Positions 50,289-60,305 of a stretch of 64,000 nucleotides of DNA are shown in pieces (positions within the stretch are counted from its first letter, which is position 1; each line of letters opens with the position of its first letter). Below the pieces are notes generated by a model. That model was not told the DNA's origin. It was given only the letters and a program-made list of their open reading frames with translations, and made no database searches. The stretch lies in assembly GCF_042677945.1 (NCBI RefSeq), contig NZ_JBHUDN010000008.1; one strand, written 5' to 3'. The position numbers were made by a program, and so were the translations under genes. The stretch comes from Haloplanus litoreus. GTDB lineage: Archaea; Halobacteriota; Halobacteria; Halobacteriales; Haloferacaceae.

Positions 50289-50924
50289 ATGGACGACAGC
50301 CTGGACGAACGTGTCGACGCAGTCGAACGCGCGCTCACCGACGGAGAGACGGTCGAGGGACTCCCCGAGGCCGGTCGAGTGGAGGCCCGACTGGAGGCGG
50401 TCGAAGAGGCCGTCGCCGACCTCGACGACCGTCTGAACGAACTGGAGGCCGCGGTGCAGGCCCTCCGGGGGTTCGCCGGCGGCATCGACGCCGTCGACGA
50501 GGCGGTAGAGCGCCGCGCGAACGCCGCCATCGCCCGTGTCGAGCGCCTCGAACGCGAGCACTCCGAGCGGGAGGGACGTGCGGACGGGAACGGACCCTGC
50601 GAGCGGGGCCGGCGCGGGGGTGCGGACGGCGAACGGCACGACCGTCGGCGGCGAAACGGCCACGGCGGCGAGTCCAGAGACACGCAACTCGAGGAGGCCG
50701 TTACCGACGACGCGACACGGGACGGCCGGCGAAACGGACGCGACGAGGATCGTTCCACCGACGCCGGTGGACAGCCCCCGACGACGGACCGAACCGCCGC
50801 GACGCTGGCGCAGGCGGCGGCCGACACCGCTCGGAGCGAACTGGAGGCGGAGCGGGAGCGATCCGACCCCGACGCGGAGACGACGGCGCCGACGCTGGCC
50901 GAGCGAATCCGGCGACTCCTGTGA
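50289..50924 (+). CDS. Coiled-coil hypothetical protein, first gene of second pilus-like operon
   Basis: A 211-aa soluble protein: a coiled coil over residues 1-90 (LDERVDAVERALTDGETVEG, LEAVEEAVADLDDRLNELEA), then a long Arg/Asp/Gly-rich disordered part and a helix ending LAERIRRLL. ATG 50289 is preferred; ATG 50268 is possible. Function unknown; its stop overlaps the next start as GTGA (50921-50924), tying it to the ATPase operon. Confidence 0.65.
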   Translation: MDDSLDERVDAVERALTDGETVEGLPEAGRVEARLEAVEEAVADLDDRLNELEAAVQALRGFAGGIDAVDEAVERRANAAIARVERLEREHSEREGRADGNGPCERGRRGGADGERHDRRRRNGHGGESRDTQLEEAVTDDATRDGRRNGRDEDRSTDAGGQPPTTDRTAATLAQAAADTARSELEAERERSDPDAETTAPTLAERIRRLL

Positions 50925-51355
50925 TTCGCGTCGTCCTCGCGGTGCTCTTGGCCGTCGCCCTCCTCGCCGCCGTCGGCCCGGGTGTCGAAGCGGGCCGGGA
51001 GGCACGAACGGTGACCCACCTCGACGGCGTCGTCGACCGGATCGCTCGCGGCGTCCAGTCGCTCCGAGCCCACGAGGACCCCACACGACCGGGCGAGACC
51101 GGCGCCAGACGAATCGTACGCGTTCGGCTCCCGACGCCATCCTGGACCGCTGCGGGCGCGACGCTGCGTGTCGACGGCGACGGTGACCGCATCGGCTACC
51201 GCCTCGACGGGGAGTCGCCACACCGCACGAGGATCCGCGGGGTCGATCTCCGGACGCCCTCGGGCCCAGTCGTCATCGAGAGTCCGGGGCGGCACCGGCT
51301 CACCCTCTCGCTGGTCCGTCAGAACGGGGTTGGCGTCGTCGTCACCCGAGGCTGA
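50921..51355 (+). CDS. Membrane-anchored hypothetical protein, second pilus-like operon
   Basis: A 144-aa protein with one N-terminal helix (IRVVLAVLLAVALLAAVGPG) followed by a beta-rich outer domain (VRVRLPTPSWTAAGATLRV, ESPGRHRLTLSLVRQ). GTG start. Looks like a small membrane-tethered subunit; no recognised family. Confidence 0.65.
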   Translation: MIRVVLAVLLAVALLAAVGPGVEAGREARTVTHLDGVVDRIARGVQSLRAHEDPTRPGETGARRIVRVRLPTPSWTAAGATLRVDGDGDRIGYRLDGESPHRTRIRGVDLRTPSGPVVIESPGRHRLTLSLVRQNGVGVVVTRG

Positions 51356-51388
51356 GGTTCAAGGGCGGTCGGGGGACCAAGCCGGTGC

Positions 51389-53293
51389 ATGCGCATCCTG
51401 AACCGACTGCGCGACGACGGCACCGAGTCCGACTGCCGATGCGAGGTGGTCGTTCGACCGCCACCGGGTAGCGACCCGGAGCGGCGGGGGACGCTCGTCG
51501 TCGACGCGGACGCCTGTCCCGGCGACGGTGATCTCGCCGGCAGCCCGGCCTGTCGGGCACGGGTGATCGACACGCTCGCCGATCGGGGCGTCGACGCCGT
51601 CCACGTCGCGACCGGTGGACGCGAACGCGTCTACGACGACGACGCCGTCGGATTGTTGGTCGCTGCCGGGCGGTTCGCCGCCCGCGTCGCCGTCCACGAC
51701 GAAGCGCTCGCCGACCGGGCGCGCCGTGATCCGCTCGGTGCAGCCCGCGCGGCGGCCGGTCGGGCGGGGCCGGTGTCGGAGCTGGCGGCGACCACCGGAT
51801 TGGCCGCTGGCGCCGCCCGGGTCGACGGGACCGAGACGGCGTTCGGGGCGACGGTCGGCCCGACGATTTCGAACGCGCGCTTGGAGACGGGACCACCACC
51901 GGACGCGACGCTGGTGGCGCGGCGTGATCTCGACACCGGAGCGACGGTCCGACAGTACCGGACGGACGCCGGTGGCTACTACCTGCTCGACCCACTCGAA
52001 TCGCGTCTGGACGCGTCGGAGCTGGACGCTTTGGCCGCCGCTCACGACCGTCTGGCCGATGGTGTGGGAACCGAGGGCGACGACCGAGCCGTCGCCCGTG
52101 CCGTCCGGGCCATCGACGCCCCCTCGCCGGACGCGTCGATGGCGGCGGTGGAGCGCGTCCTCCGGAAACACACGCGGGACCACGGTGTGCTGGAGGACCT
52201 CTTCGCCGATCCGCAGGTCACGGAGGTACTGGTGACGGCGCCGGTCGACCGCAATCCGGTTCGCGTCGCCGTCGACGGCGACCGACTCCCGACGAACGTA
52301 CAGCTGACCCGACGGGGGACTGCATCGCTGGCCTCCCGGTTCAGACGGGAAAGCGGGCGCGCCTTCTCGCGGGCGTCACCGACCCTCGACGCGACGACGG
52401 AGACCAGGAGCGGGCGAGTCCGGGTGGCGGGTGTCACCGACCCGGCGAGCGACGGATACGGCTTCGTCTTCCGCACCGGCGGTCGGGACGCGTGGACGCT
52501 TCCGGCGCTCGTCGCCAACGGAACGCTATCGGCCGACGCCGCGGCACTCTGTTCGGTCGCCGTCGAGCGGGCGGGAGCGGGACTGATCGCGGGACCGCGA
52601 GGCGCCGGGAAGACGACGCTCCTCTCGGCGCTCCTGTGGGAACTCCCACCGACGACCCGAACCGTCGTCGTCGAGGACACGCCGGAACTCCCGGCGGCGA
52701 GGCTTGGCGAGGCCGGCCGCGACGTCCAGCCAGTCCGCGTCGAAAGCGGCGACGGCCCGGCGCTCACGCCGACCGAGGCGCTTCGAACCGCACTCCGCCT
52801 CGGCGAGGGGGCACTCGTCGTCGGCGAGGTTCGAGGCGAGGAGGCGGCGACGCTCTACGAGGCGATGCGGGTTGGAGCGGCGAGCAGCGCCGTCCTCGGG
52901 ACGATCCACGGCGACGGCGCCGACGCCGTGTTCGAGCGGGTCGTAACCGACCTCGGCGTGTCGGCGTCCTCGTTCGCCGCGACGGACTTCCTCGTGACAC
53001 TCGCGACCGACGAGCGGCGACGCGTGGCGAGCGTCGAGGAGGTCCGCGACACCGCCGACGGGGTCGCTTTCGAGTCGCTGTTCGAGCCCGGTCCCGACGG
53101 TGCGGAGCCGACCGGCGTCGTCGACAGGGGGAACAGTCGGCTCGTGGCGTCGTTGGCTCGACCGGACGAGTCCTACGCTGACGTCCTCGACCGTCTCGAC
53201 GACCGGGCGACGCTCCTGACCGATCTGGCCACGACGGACCGCATCGATCCCGACGCGGTCGACGCCGCCCATCGCGACCGGGTGATGGAATGA
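51389..53293 (+). CDS. TadA/PilB-type secretion ATPase, second system
   Basis: A 634-aa ATPase. The core has Walker A GPRGAGKTTLL (Lys408), VVVEDTPELPAARL, Walker B region GALVVGEVRGEEAATLYEAM and a conserved GTIHGDGADAVFERV. The first 270 residues do not match the pilB gene at 23220; Cys16, Cys18, Cys43 and Cys55 could bind a metal. ATG 51389, preceded by GGGACC spacer of 33 bases. The motor of the second pilus-like assembly. Confidence 0.87.
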   Translation: MRILNRLRDDGTESDCRCEVVVRPPPGSDPERRGTLVVDADACPGDGDLAGSPACRARVIDTLADRGVDAVHVATGGRERVYDDDAVGLLVAAGRFAARVAVHDEALADRARRDPLGAARAAAGRAGPVSELAATTGLAAGAARVDGTETAFGATVGPTISNARLETGPPPDATLVARRDLDTGATVRQYRTDAGGYYLLDPLESRLDASELDALAAAHDRLADGVGTEGDDRAVARAVRAIDAPSPDASMAAVERVLRKHTRDHGVLEDLFADPQVTEVLVTAPVDRNPVRVAVDGDRLPTNVQLTRRGTASLASRFRRESGRAFSRASPTLDATTETRSGRVRVAGVTDPASDGYGFVFRTGGRDAWTLPALVANGTLSADAAALCSVAVERAGAGLIAGPRGAGKTTLLSALLWELPPTTRTVVVEDTPELPAARLGEAGRDVQPVRVESGDGPALTPTEALRTALRLGEGALVVGEVRGEEAATLYEAMRVGAASSAVLGTIHGDGADAVFERVVTDLGVSASSFAATDFLVTLATDERRRVASVEEVRDTADGVAFESLFEPGPDGAEPTGVVDRGNSRLVASLARPDESYADVLDRLDDRATLLTDLATTDRIDPDAVDAAHRDRVME

Positions 53294-55060
53294 GCGACCG
53301 CGCCAGCGACGTCGTTCGGGTACTCGCCACGTTGTGGCCGTGGCCGACGGCAGCCAACGCGGACCTCGACGCGGCGCTCGCCTACCTCGGAAGCGACGCC
53401 GACGCGTCGACGCTCGAACGCGCGGGGCGAGTCGTCGCGACGGCTGTCGGTGGGGTCACGGTAGCCCTCGGCGTCGCGGTGACCGTCGTGACGACGGTCC
53501 GGTGGGGCGTCGTCACCCTCGCCGTCGGCACGATGCTGGCCGTCGGCTGTCTCCTCGCGACGGATCGGGGCCCGCGACTGATGGCACGGCTGGCACGGAC
53601 GCGTGCGCTGGGATCGGCGGCGTCGCTGATCGGGCGGGCGGCCATGCGCCTCCGACTCGATCCGACCGTCGAGCGGGCGGCGGCGTTCGCCGCCAGAACG
53701 GGACGTGGATCGCTCGCTCGCAGCCTCGGTACTCACGTCGAACGGGCAAGAGGAACGCCACGGAGCGGTTTCGATGGATTCGCGGCCGAGTGGGCCGATC
53801 AGTTCCCGGCCCTCGTTCGAGCAGTCTCCCGCCTCGACGCCGCGGCGTCGGCCCCGGCCGCGGAACGCGACCGGCACCTCGACCGGGCGGTTACGGCCGC
53901 ATTGGAGGGGGCACAAGAGGAGCTGGCGGCGTTCACGACCGAGATCCGCGGGCCGGTCACCGGTCTGTACGCCTTCGCAGTCCTCCTACCGCTGGCACTG
54001 GTCGGCATCCTACCGGCGGCGCGAGCGACGGGCGCTCGCATCTCGCTCCCGGTCGTCGTCGTCCTCTACGACGTCCTCCTCCCGGTCGTCGTAATCGGGA
54101 CGGGTGCGTGGCTCCTCGCCCGCCGACCGGTCGCGTTCCCCCCGCCACGGATCGGCGCGGCCCACCCCGACACCCCAGACGGGTACACGGGTGCACTGCT
54201 CGCCGGCGTCGCTGCCGGGGCGNNNNNNNNNCGGGGTCGCTGCGGGGGCGCCCGCCGGCATCCTCGCCGCGCGGACGGTGGCTCCCTGGGCGGCCCCCGT
54301 CGCCGCCGTCGGAATCGGTCCCGGGACGGCGCTCGTACTCCAGTTTCACGCGGCCACGGGCGTTCGAGAGCGGGTACTCGCGGTGGAGAACGACCTCCAC
54401 GACGCGCTGTATCTGGTCGGGCGGCGCGTCGCGTCGGGGGAGGCCGTGGAGGGTGCCATCGACGACGCCGCCGACCGGGTCGCCGGCGCGACGGGTGCCC
54501 TCCTCGACGACGCAGCGAGCCGGCAGCGACGGCTGGGAACCACCGTGACGGCGGCGTTTCGTGGTGACGGCGGGCCGCTGGCGGCCCTCCCCAGTTCGAG
54601 AGCCGAGGGGATGGCAGCGCTCTTCGGGTTGGCGGCGACGGAGGGGGAGCCGGCTGGCGACGCGTTGATCGCGACGGCCGAACACGTCGAGGAACTCCGC
54701 CGCGTCGAGCGGGAATCCCGGCGGGAGTTGAGGCGGGTGACGGATACGCTCTCGAACACCGCCGCAGTGTTCGCACCCCTTGTCGGCGGCGCGACGGTGG
54801 CGCTGTCGGCACGAGTCGCGGGAACGGGGACGGGGACGGGCACGGGGACGGGCTTCGGCGCCGAACCGCTCCCGACGGCCGCCCTCGGCATCGCGGTCGG
54901 TGCCTACGTCCTCTGGTTGGCGGCCGCACTCACGGTGCTCTCGACGGGGTTGACTCGCGGACTCGACCGGACACTCGTCGGCTACCGTGTCGGCGCGGCG
55001 CTGTGTCTCGCGACCGTGGCGTACCTCACCGCGTACGTCGGCGCCGGTCTGTTTCTGTGA
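53290..55060 (+). CDS. TadC/PilC-like membrane protein, second system (crosses assembly gap)
   Basis: Platform-type membrane protein, about 585-590 aa, reading through 54223-54231 (Ns) with a change of frame. Before the gap: two TM near 45-90, a cytoplasmic part and two more helices ending RRPVAFPPPRIGAAHP; after it: a T2SSF-like bundle (VRERVLAVENDLHDALYLVG, VASGEAVEGAIDDAADRV) and terminal helices. ATG overlaps the ATPase stop (ATGA, 53290-53293). The frame break is probably an assembly artefact, not a mutation. Confidence 0.75.
54223..54231. other. Assembly gap of nine Ns
   Basis: Nine unknown bases inside the TadC-like gene. The flanks are near copies: GGCGTCGCTGCCGGGGCG on the left and GGGGTCGCTGCGGGGGCG on the right, both encoding GVAAGA. 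Merging the two flanks restores one frame. Confidence 0.95.
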
Positions 55061-55094
55061 GGATTCAAGTAGGGTAACGGGACCACCCCGTCCC

Positions 55095-55562
55095 ATGTTC
55101 GGCGTTCCCGTCGACGCCTGGTACATCTGGCTCGGCCTATCGCTCGCGAGTGTCGCCCTGTTCGGCGTCGGGGCAGCGTTGCCGACCGCTCCCCCACCCG
55201 CCGCGGCCGACGCTGCCGACACGATCGACCGCGTGGCCGGGACGTCCGCCCCGGTAACCGCGGAGCATCCGCTCGACGCACGCGAGATACGAGTCGAGCC
55301 GAACGAACTCGGCCTCCGAAACGATGCTGGAACCACGCACGCGACGTTCGCGTTCGGACCGGTGACGCCGGTCGGCGGTGCCCGGGCGTTGACTGCCATC
55401 CTCCGGGGGGCACCGCCGTCGTCACGGTACTCCTCGGCCGCGGCGTTCTGTGACGCCGCAGCGAGGGCACGTGACCGACCGAGCCGCTGGCGGGCGGCCG
55501 ACGGTCCGTTGATCGTCCGATACGTCGTCTGGGAGGGGTGCCATGTCACGCTCGTCGGGTAG
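55095..55562 (+). CDS. Membrane-anchored hypothetical protein, second pilus-like operon
   Basis: A 155-aa protein: one N-terminal helix (about residues 8-27, IWLGLSLASVALFGVGAAL) and an exterior with two Cys late (AFCDAAAR, EGCHVT) that may pair. ATG 55095. The last 20 bases overlap the next gene. Unknown function. Confidence 0.65.
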   Translation: MFGVPVDAWYIWLGLSLASVALFGVGAALPTAPPPAAADAADTIDRVAGTSAPVTAEHPLDAREIRVEPNELGLRNDAGTTHATFAFGPVTPVGGARALTAILRGAPPSSRYSSAAAFCDAAARARDRPSRWRAADGPLIVRYVVWEGCHVTLVG

Positions 55563-55935
55563 AGGACAGGTCGAACCGACGGCCGCACTCGTGGTGTTGT
55601 TGGCCGTGACGGCCGCCGTCTCGACCTACGCGATTGCGCTCGACGGCGCCGTCAGGGGCGGAAAGCGAGATATCGCGGAGCCGACGCTGGATCGCGTCGT
55701 CGGGACACTCGTGACTGGTGGCGTGGTCGATCCGGAGCGGAGACGGCGTGCGCACCGGTCCGGGCCGTCGGGCTACCGTCTGAATCTGACCGTCGCGGCG
55801 GGGGGACGACGATGGTACGCTGGGCCGGCACCGCCTGCAGGGGCGGCGTCCGACGGGGCGAGTCGGCCGGTTGGCGTCCGTCTGAGCCCAGGACGGGTCC
55901 GTGCCGGCCGCGTCGCCGTGGAGGTGTGGACGTGA
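55543..55935 (+). CDS. Pilin-like protein, second system
   Basis: A 130-aa protein opening SGRGQVEPTAALVVLLAVTA: GRG-Q-V-E-P before a hydrophobic helix is a prepilin-like signal similar to that of the protein at 16102. The exterior is short, basic and Gly/Arg-rich. Likely pilin-like subunit of the second assembly. Confidence 0.68.
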   Translation: MSRSSGRGQVEPTAALVVLLAVTAAVSTYAIALDGAVRGGKRDIAEPTLDRVVGTLVTGGVVDPERRRRAHRSGPSGYRLNLTVAAGGRRWYAGPAPPAGAASDGASRPVGVRLSPGRVRAGRVAVEVWT

Positions 55936-56783
55936 CGAGCACCGTCCTCGACGGGGTGTTCTGCCTGCTTCTGATCAGCGCCGCAGTGGTGACGGTGACG
56001 ACGGCGACACCACAGGAGCCGGCGGGCGCGGGACGTGCCGCGGACGTGGCGTCGACGCTCGCGACGACGACGGCGACGGTGAACTACACACTCACGCCAC
56101 GACCCGATGCGACGGGCGTCCCGCTCCCGACGAACCGGAACGCGTTCGACCGAACGGCCCACGGGACGCTGGCCGGACTCCTAGCACGGGCGGCCGTCGG
56201 TCGACTGTCAGTCGACGGCCGGCGGCTCTCACACGCTCGGGGCGGCTTCTCGCGTGCGGTCGTTCGGGCCGTCGGCGCGGCAGTTCGAACCAACCACACA
56301 CGGATCACCGCCGTCTGGCAACCGTACCCGGACGCCTCGGTCGGCGGGCGAGTCGCCGTCGGAGGGCACCCGCCACCGGACGTACCGGTTCACACCGCAA
56401 CGATTGCGGCGTCGAGTGGCCTTCCGTCGAAACGATCCGCCGTGCGGACGGCCGCGAGGGAGGAGGGCATCGAAGGAGTCGCCGACGCCGTCGCGAAGGG
56501 TATCGTCGACGGGCTGTTTCCGCCGACGCGAACCCGTATCGCCGCCGGGGGGAGAGCCTCGGCACTGGTCCGACACCGGTATCGTCTCGCAGAGCACCGA
56601 TTCGGCGTCGACGGGCACGCGACCCTCACCGACGGCGGCGTGGACGACTCGAACGAGCGTCTCGCCGCCGGACTCTCGGACCGGGTGAGTCGGGATTTGC
56701 GCGAGTCGAACGCGTCGGCCCGCGAACTCGCCGGACGGGTCCGTATCGGCCAGGTCCGGATCGTCGTGAGGACGTGGCCGTGA
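55932..56783 (+). CDS. Membrane-anchored hypothetical protein, second pilus-like operon
   Basis: A 283-aa protein with one N-terminal helix (LDGVFCLLLISAAVVTVTTA) and a long extracellular part with basic and beta-rich segments. GTG 55932 overlaps the previous stop as GTGA, and its own stop overlaps the next GTG. No recognised domain. Confidence 0.65.
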   Translation: MTSTVLDGVFCLLLISAAVVTVTTATPQEPAGAGRAADVASTLATTTATVNYTLTPRPDATGVPLPTNRNAFDRTAHGTLAGLLARAAVGRLSVDGRRLSHARGGFSRAVVRAVGAAVRTNHTRITAVWQPYPDASVGGRVAVGGHPPPDVPVHTATIAASSGLPSKRSAVRTAAREEGIEGVADAVAKGIVDGLFPPTRTRIAAGGRASALVRHRYRLAEHRFGVDGHATLTDGGVDDSNERLAAGLSDRVSRDLRESNASARELAGRVRIGQVRIVVRTWP

Positions 56784-59700
56784 CCCGACTGGCCGAGGAT
56801 CGGCGGGCACGCGTCCCCTTCGCCTTGATCGGCGTGCTGTTGCTGGTCGGGGCGTCGACGTACGCGGCCGTGATAGCTAGACAGGGACCGAGCCGAATCG
56901 ACCGTGGAGCCGAGGTGGCGATGGAGCGAGCGTCGGCCGGGACGACGGCTGCGATGCGGTCCGCCGTCGGCGAGGCAGCGCGGGCGGCCGCGAGCGAACC
57001 GATCACCGACCCCGCCGAGACGCCCTACGGGCGACTGCTGGACGGTGACCGCCCTTTCGGCGACGCTCTCCGACTTCGGATCTATCTGCGACTCCGCGAG
57101 CGGTTACGAACGACGCACTATCGGCGCGAGGACGTAACCGCCGCCGCATCACTCCCCGAGGCGACGACGCCGGCCGAACTCCGACGAGTGATGGCGCGGA
57201 TACGCCTGGCTCCCGTGGAGAACGGCACCGCTCTCCAGGTGTCGGTTCGGAATCTGACCGTCACGGTCCGCAAAGGTGATCGCATCGTCGCCCGCGAGAA
57301 CCGGACGCGAACGGTGACCGTCTCGACACCCGTTCTTGCTCTCCACGAACGCACCAGGACGTTCGAACGACGGCTGAACCGTCGTCCGCTGGAGGGACCG
57401 GGCCTGGGACGGCGACTGACAGCCCGACTCTACCCGATCGCGTGGGCCCGCGGATACGCCCAGTACGGTGGTCTCCCTATCGCCAACGTCGTCGCCACCA
57501 GACACGTGGAGACGTCGACGAACGGGGCGCTGCTCGAAACGCAGCGCGCGGTGTTCGGACGGAGCGATCCGGCGGGACGGGAGGCGATGCGCCGAGCGAC
57601 GCTGGAACTCGGCGTCGAGGAGGTGGCGGCGGCGTCACCCGAGGGGGACACGTGGACGGAACGGGTCGTCCCCCGTCCGAATCGACGGGTGGACGCGCCG
57701 ACGCTTCCGGGACGCCGAGGCACGTCGGGTCCATCGCCGACCCGCCGGATCGACGTCGGCGTAGACCCGCTAGCGGGACGAGCCCTGGCCGGGCTGCGGA
57801 CGGAATCGATCCGAGCGAACCGCTCGCTTGACGACGTCCTCCGTGCCGCCTATCGGGTCGAGACGGCGCTACGGACGAGTCGGGAGCGGACCTACCGGGA
57901 ACCGCGGCCGGAGCCTGACCGACCGGGGACGGGGTGGGAGTTGGCCGACACCGACCGCTCGGTCGATCACGAGGTGACGTCGAGCGTCGGGACGACGCCC
58001 TCGGCCGCCGGCGACGAGCGTCGGTTCGGATCGTTCACCCGCCACGTCGTCCTCGAGAACCGACTCAGGTGGACCTGGGAGCGCGGAAACGAGACACGAA
58101 CCACGACCGACACGTGGACGGAGCGCTATCGGGTCGGCGTGACGCTGGTCGGGGAGTACGCCCCGAACGGAACGGCTCCCGACCGTCCGACGACTCCCCG
58201 GTTCGAACGCGGTGGGCCGCTCGGCGGGCCGAACCTCGCCGACGTGCCCGAGAAAGCCAGCGCGCAACTCGTCGCACAGCAGGGGGGCCGGGACGCGGTG
58301 GCGGTGGGTGTCGCCAACGAGAGCCTCGACACGACCGAGCGGGTGGTCTACGGTGACCGACCCGCAGACCTCCGGTCGTGGACGGCCGCCGACCTGGCGG
58401 TGTTTCGTGACCGACTGTCGAACCAGTCCGTCGGCGTGAACGCGGGACGGATCGCCACCTACACTGTCAACCCGTCGGCGAGATTGGCGGCATCCCTCCG
58501 GGAGCGACGGGCAGCGCTGGCAGACCCACCGGAGCGGTACCACGGTGTGGCATCGCGGGCCCGCGCCAGTGCCCGGGCAGCGTTGATCGACGAAACGGTC
58601 CGTCGACTGGAGCGGCGCGCGGCGACGCACGAGCGGACCCGCCGGAAGTTCGGCCAGGTGCTCGGTCGAGTGGGAGTGGCATCGCCCGGAGCACTCCGGC
58701 GAGTGATGGAGACACGAACGACGCCGGTAGCGAGTCGCGGAGGTCGGATCGACGGCACGCCGCCCGGCGGTCCAGTCAGCCCCGTCCCGGACGGGTCGCC
58801 AGCGTACCTCACGGTGGCCTCGGTGAGCCACGACCGAGCAACCGGGTTGCCGCCGTCGCGCTCGTATCACCCCCTCTCGGCGAAGAACGTCAACCTGTTT
58901 GCGGCGCCGTACGGCGACGCCGCGGATGCGGTGGCTGCGCCGGGGATTGACCGTCCATCGGAGGTCCGACTTCGGACCGCCGCGCAGGCGCTGGTAGCGT
59001 CCGAACCGATCGCGAACGGCTCCGTTCGCGACTCGCGGCGCGAACTCGCGCAGGAGGTGTCGACGTCGGTCAACGGCCTTCGGCGGCGGGCGGGTCGCGT
59101 CGTCCGGAACGAGACGCAACTCACGCGTCCGGAGGCCGAGGCGGCGGTGTCGAAGGCCTTCGCTCGATGGGACGGTCCCGGACGGCGGGCACTCGCCGCG
59201 ACCAACGGTTCGCTCGCCGCGGAGATAGCCGAAGTCGCCGGGCGGCGGGCGTCCAGTCCGCGTCCGGGGCGCGTCGACCGCCTGGAGACGCGCCTCGACG
59301 CCGCCATCGGCGACACACTGCGGACGCCGACGGCGACGGTGTCGGAGACTGTGGTCGCGGAGACGCTGAATCGTGTGAAAGCCCGTGCCGCGGAGCGAGC
59401 CAGCGAGGCGGCGACGGAGCGACTCGCGCGCGGTCGACTGAACGAGACGCTCGGCGCGGTGCCCGCGGGGTTCCCGGTCGCCCCCGTCCCGGGCTACTGG
59501 TACGCGACGGTCAACGTCTGGGAGGTAGAGATCAGGGGAGCCTACGCGCGCTTCACCGTCCGGACCGGGCGCGGTTCGCCGTCACCCGGGGCGGCGACCC
59601 GGTACGTCCGTGACGGGTCGGTCGTCCGACTCGACGTCGACGGGGACGGGGAGGCGGAGCGACTCGGTCGCGACGAGCGGGTCGACTTCCGGACGCGGAC

Positions 59701-59836
59701 CGTCGTCGCCGTCGCAGTCCCGCCGTATCGGAGCGGCGTGGGCGACGTCGACGGCAACGCCGACGAGCGCGGAGGCACCTGGCCCGAGCCGGGGTGTACG
59801 TCCTGGGAAGCCGCCGCCTGTCCCCCCTCGGAGTGA
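56780..59836 (+). CDS. Giant membrane-anchored protein, second pilus-like operon
   Basis: A 1018-aa protein, the largest in the window. One helix near residues 13-32 (PFALIGVLLLVGASTYAAVI) then about 980 residues outside: basic/acidic helical stretches, HKR-rich areas, and a C-terminal domain with VAPVPGYWYATVNVWEVEI followed by a DVDGDGEAERL calcium-like loop. Very few Cys until the end (GCTSWEAAACPPSE). GTG start by overlap GTGA. Perhaps a tip adhesin or scaffold; no family recognised with certainty. Confidence 0.7.
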   Translation: MTRLAEDRRARVPFALIGVLLLVGASTYAAVIARQGPSRIDRGAEVAMERASAGTTAAMRSAVGEAARAAASEPITDPAETPYGRLLDGDRPFGDALRLRIYLRLRERLRTTHYRREDVTAAASLPEATTPAELRRVMARIRLAPVENGTALQVSVRNLTVTVRKGDRIVARENRTRTVTVSTPVLALHERTRTFERRLNRRPLEGPGLGRRLTARLYPIAWARGYAQYGGLPIANVVATRHVETSTNGALLETQRAVFGRSDPAGREAMRRATLELGVEEVAAASPEGDTWTERVVPRPNRRVDAPTLPGRRGTSGPSPTRRIDVGVDPLAGRALAGLRTESIRANRSLDDVLRAAYRVETALRTSRERTYREPRPEPDRPGTGWELADTDRSVDHEVTSSVGTTPSAAGDERRFGSFTRHVVLENRLRWTWERGNETRTTTDTWTERYRVGVTLVGEYAPNGTAPDRPTTPRFERGGPLGGPNLADVPEKASAQLVAQQGGRDAVAVGVANESLDTTERVVYGDRPADLRSWTAADLAVFRDRLSNQSVGVNAGRIATYTVNPSARLAASLRERRAALADPPERYHGVASRARASARAALIDETVRRLERRAATHERTRRKFGQVLGRVGVASPGALRRVMETRTTPVASRGGRIDGTPPGGPVSPVPDGSPAYLTVASVSHDRATGLPPSRSYHPLSAKNVNLFAAPYGDAADAVAAPGIDRPSEVRLRTAAQALVASEPIANGSVRDSRRELAQEVSTSVNGLRRRAGRVVRNETQLTRPEAEAAVSKAFARWDGPGRRALAATNGSLAAEIAEVAGRRASSPRPGRVDRLETRLDAAIGDTLRTPTATVSETVVAETLNRVKARAAERASEAATERLARGRLNETLGAVPAGFPVAPVPGYWYATVNVWEVEIRGAYARFTVRTGRGSPSPGAATRYVRDGSVVRLDVDGDGEAERLGRDERVDFRTRTVVAVAVPPYRSGVGDVDGNADERGGTWPEPGCTSWEAAACPPSE

Positions 59837-59868
59837 AGCCTTTTGTCGACGGGCCTCTCATCCGACGT

Positions 59869-60300
59869 ATGCTCCACGATGCGGTCGACGAACCGGAAGC
59901 GCTGTCCTCCCGACAACTCCGCGACGCCTACGACGCCGAACTTCGTGCCGTGATCGACGCACGAGGTATCGAGACGGTCGCCACAGAGGCCGGCCTCCCG
60001 ACCGAGACGGTCGCCGCCCTCGCGGGCGGGGAGTCGCCGTCGGTATCACTCACCGAGGCGGCAGCGATCCTCGCTGTCGACTACGAGGGCCGCGACGCTC
60101 GGGGAATCGTACAGGAGGTCCGAGACCACCTGCTGATGGGGATGACGACGGGTGTCCTCGACGTCGATACCATCGCCTCGAACGTCGACCTCGACCTCTC
60201 GGGCCAGGAGATCCAGCAGGCAATCGAGGGTCGAACCCGAATGACGCTCGACGAACTCGCCGCGATCCAAGGCTACGTCGCGGGCCGGAACGCCCGCTGA
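59869..60300 (+). CDS. DUF5791-like haloarchaeal protein
   Basis: A 143-aa helical cytoplasmic protein with a degenerate helix-turn-helix look (GIETVATEAGLPTETVAALAGG, SLTEAAAILAVD). I recall a haloarchaeal DUF5791 family with this composition; role unknown. ATG 59869 lies about 30 bases after CCTTTTG, suggesting a leaderless start independent of the preceding operon. Confidence 0.7.
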   Translation: MLHDAVDEPEALSSRQLRDAYDAELRAVIDARGIETVATEAGLPTETVAALAGGESPSVSLTEAAAILAVDYEGRDARGIVQEVRDHLLMGMTTGVLDVDTIASNVDLDLSGQEIQQAIEGRTRMTLDELAAIQGYVAGRNAR

Positions 60301-60305
60301 TAGCC

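Noticed and set aside
53705..54094. Ser/Arg-rich plus-strand frame inside the TadC-like gene
   Set aside because: Alternative-frame translation of a membrane protein gene with biased composition.
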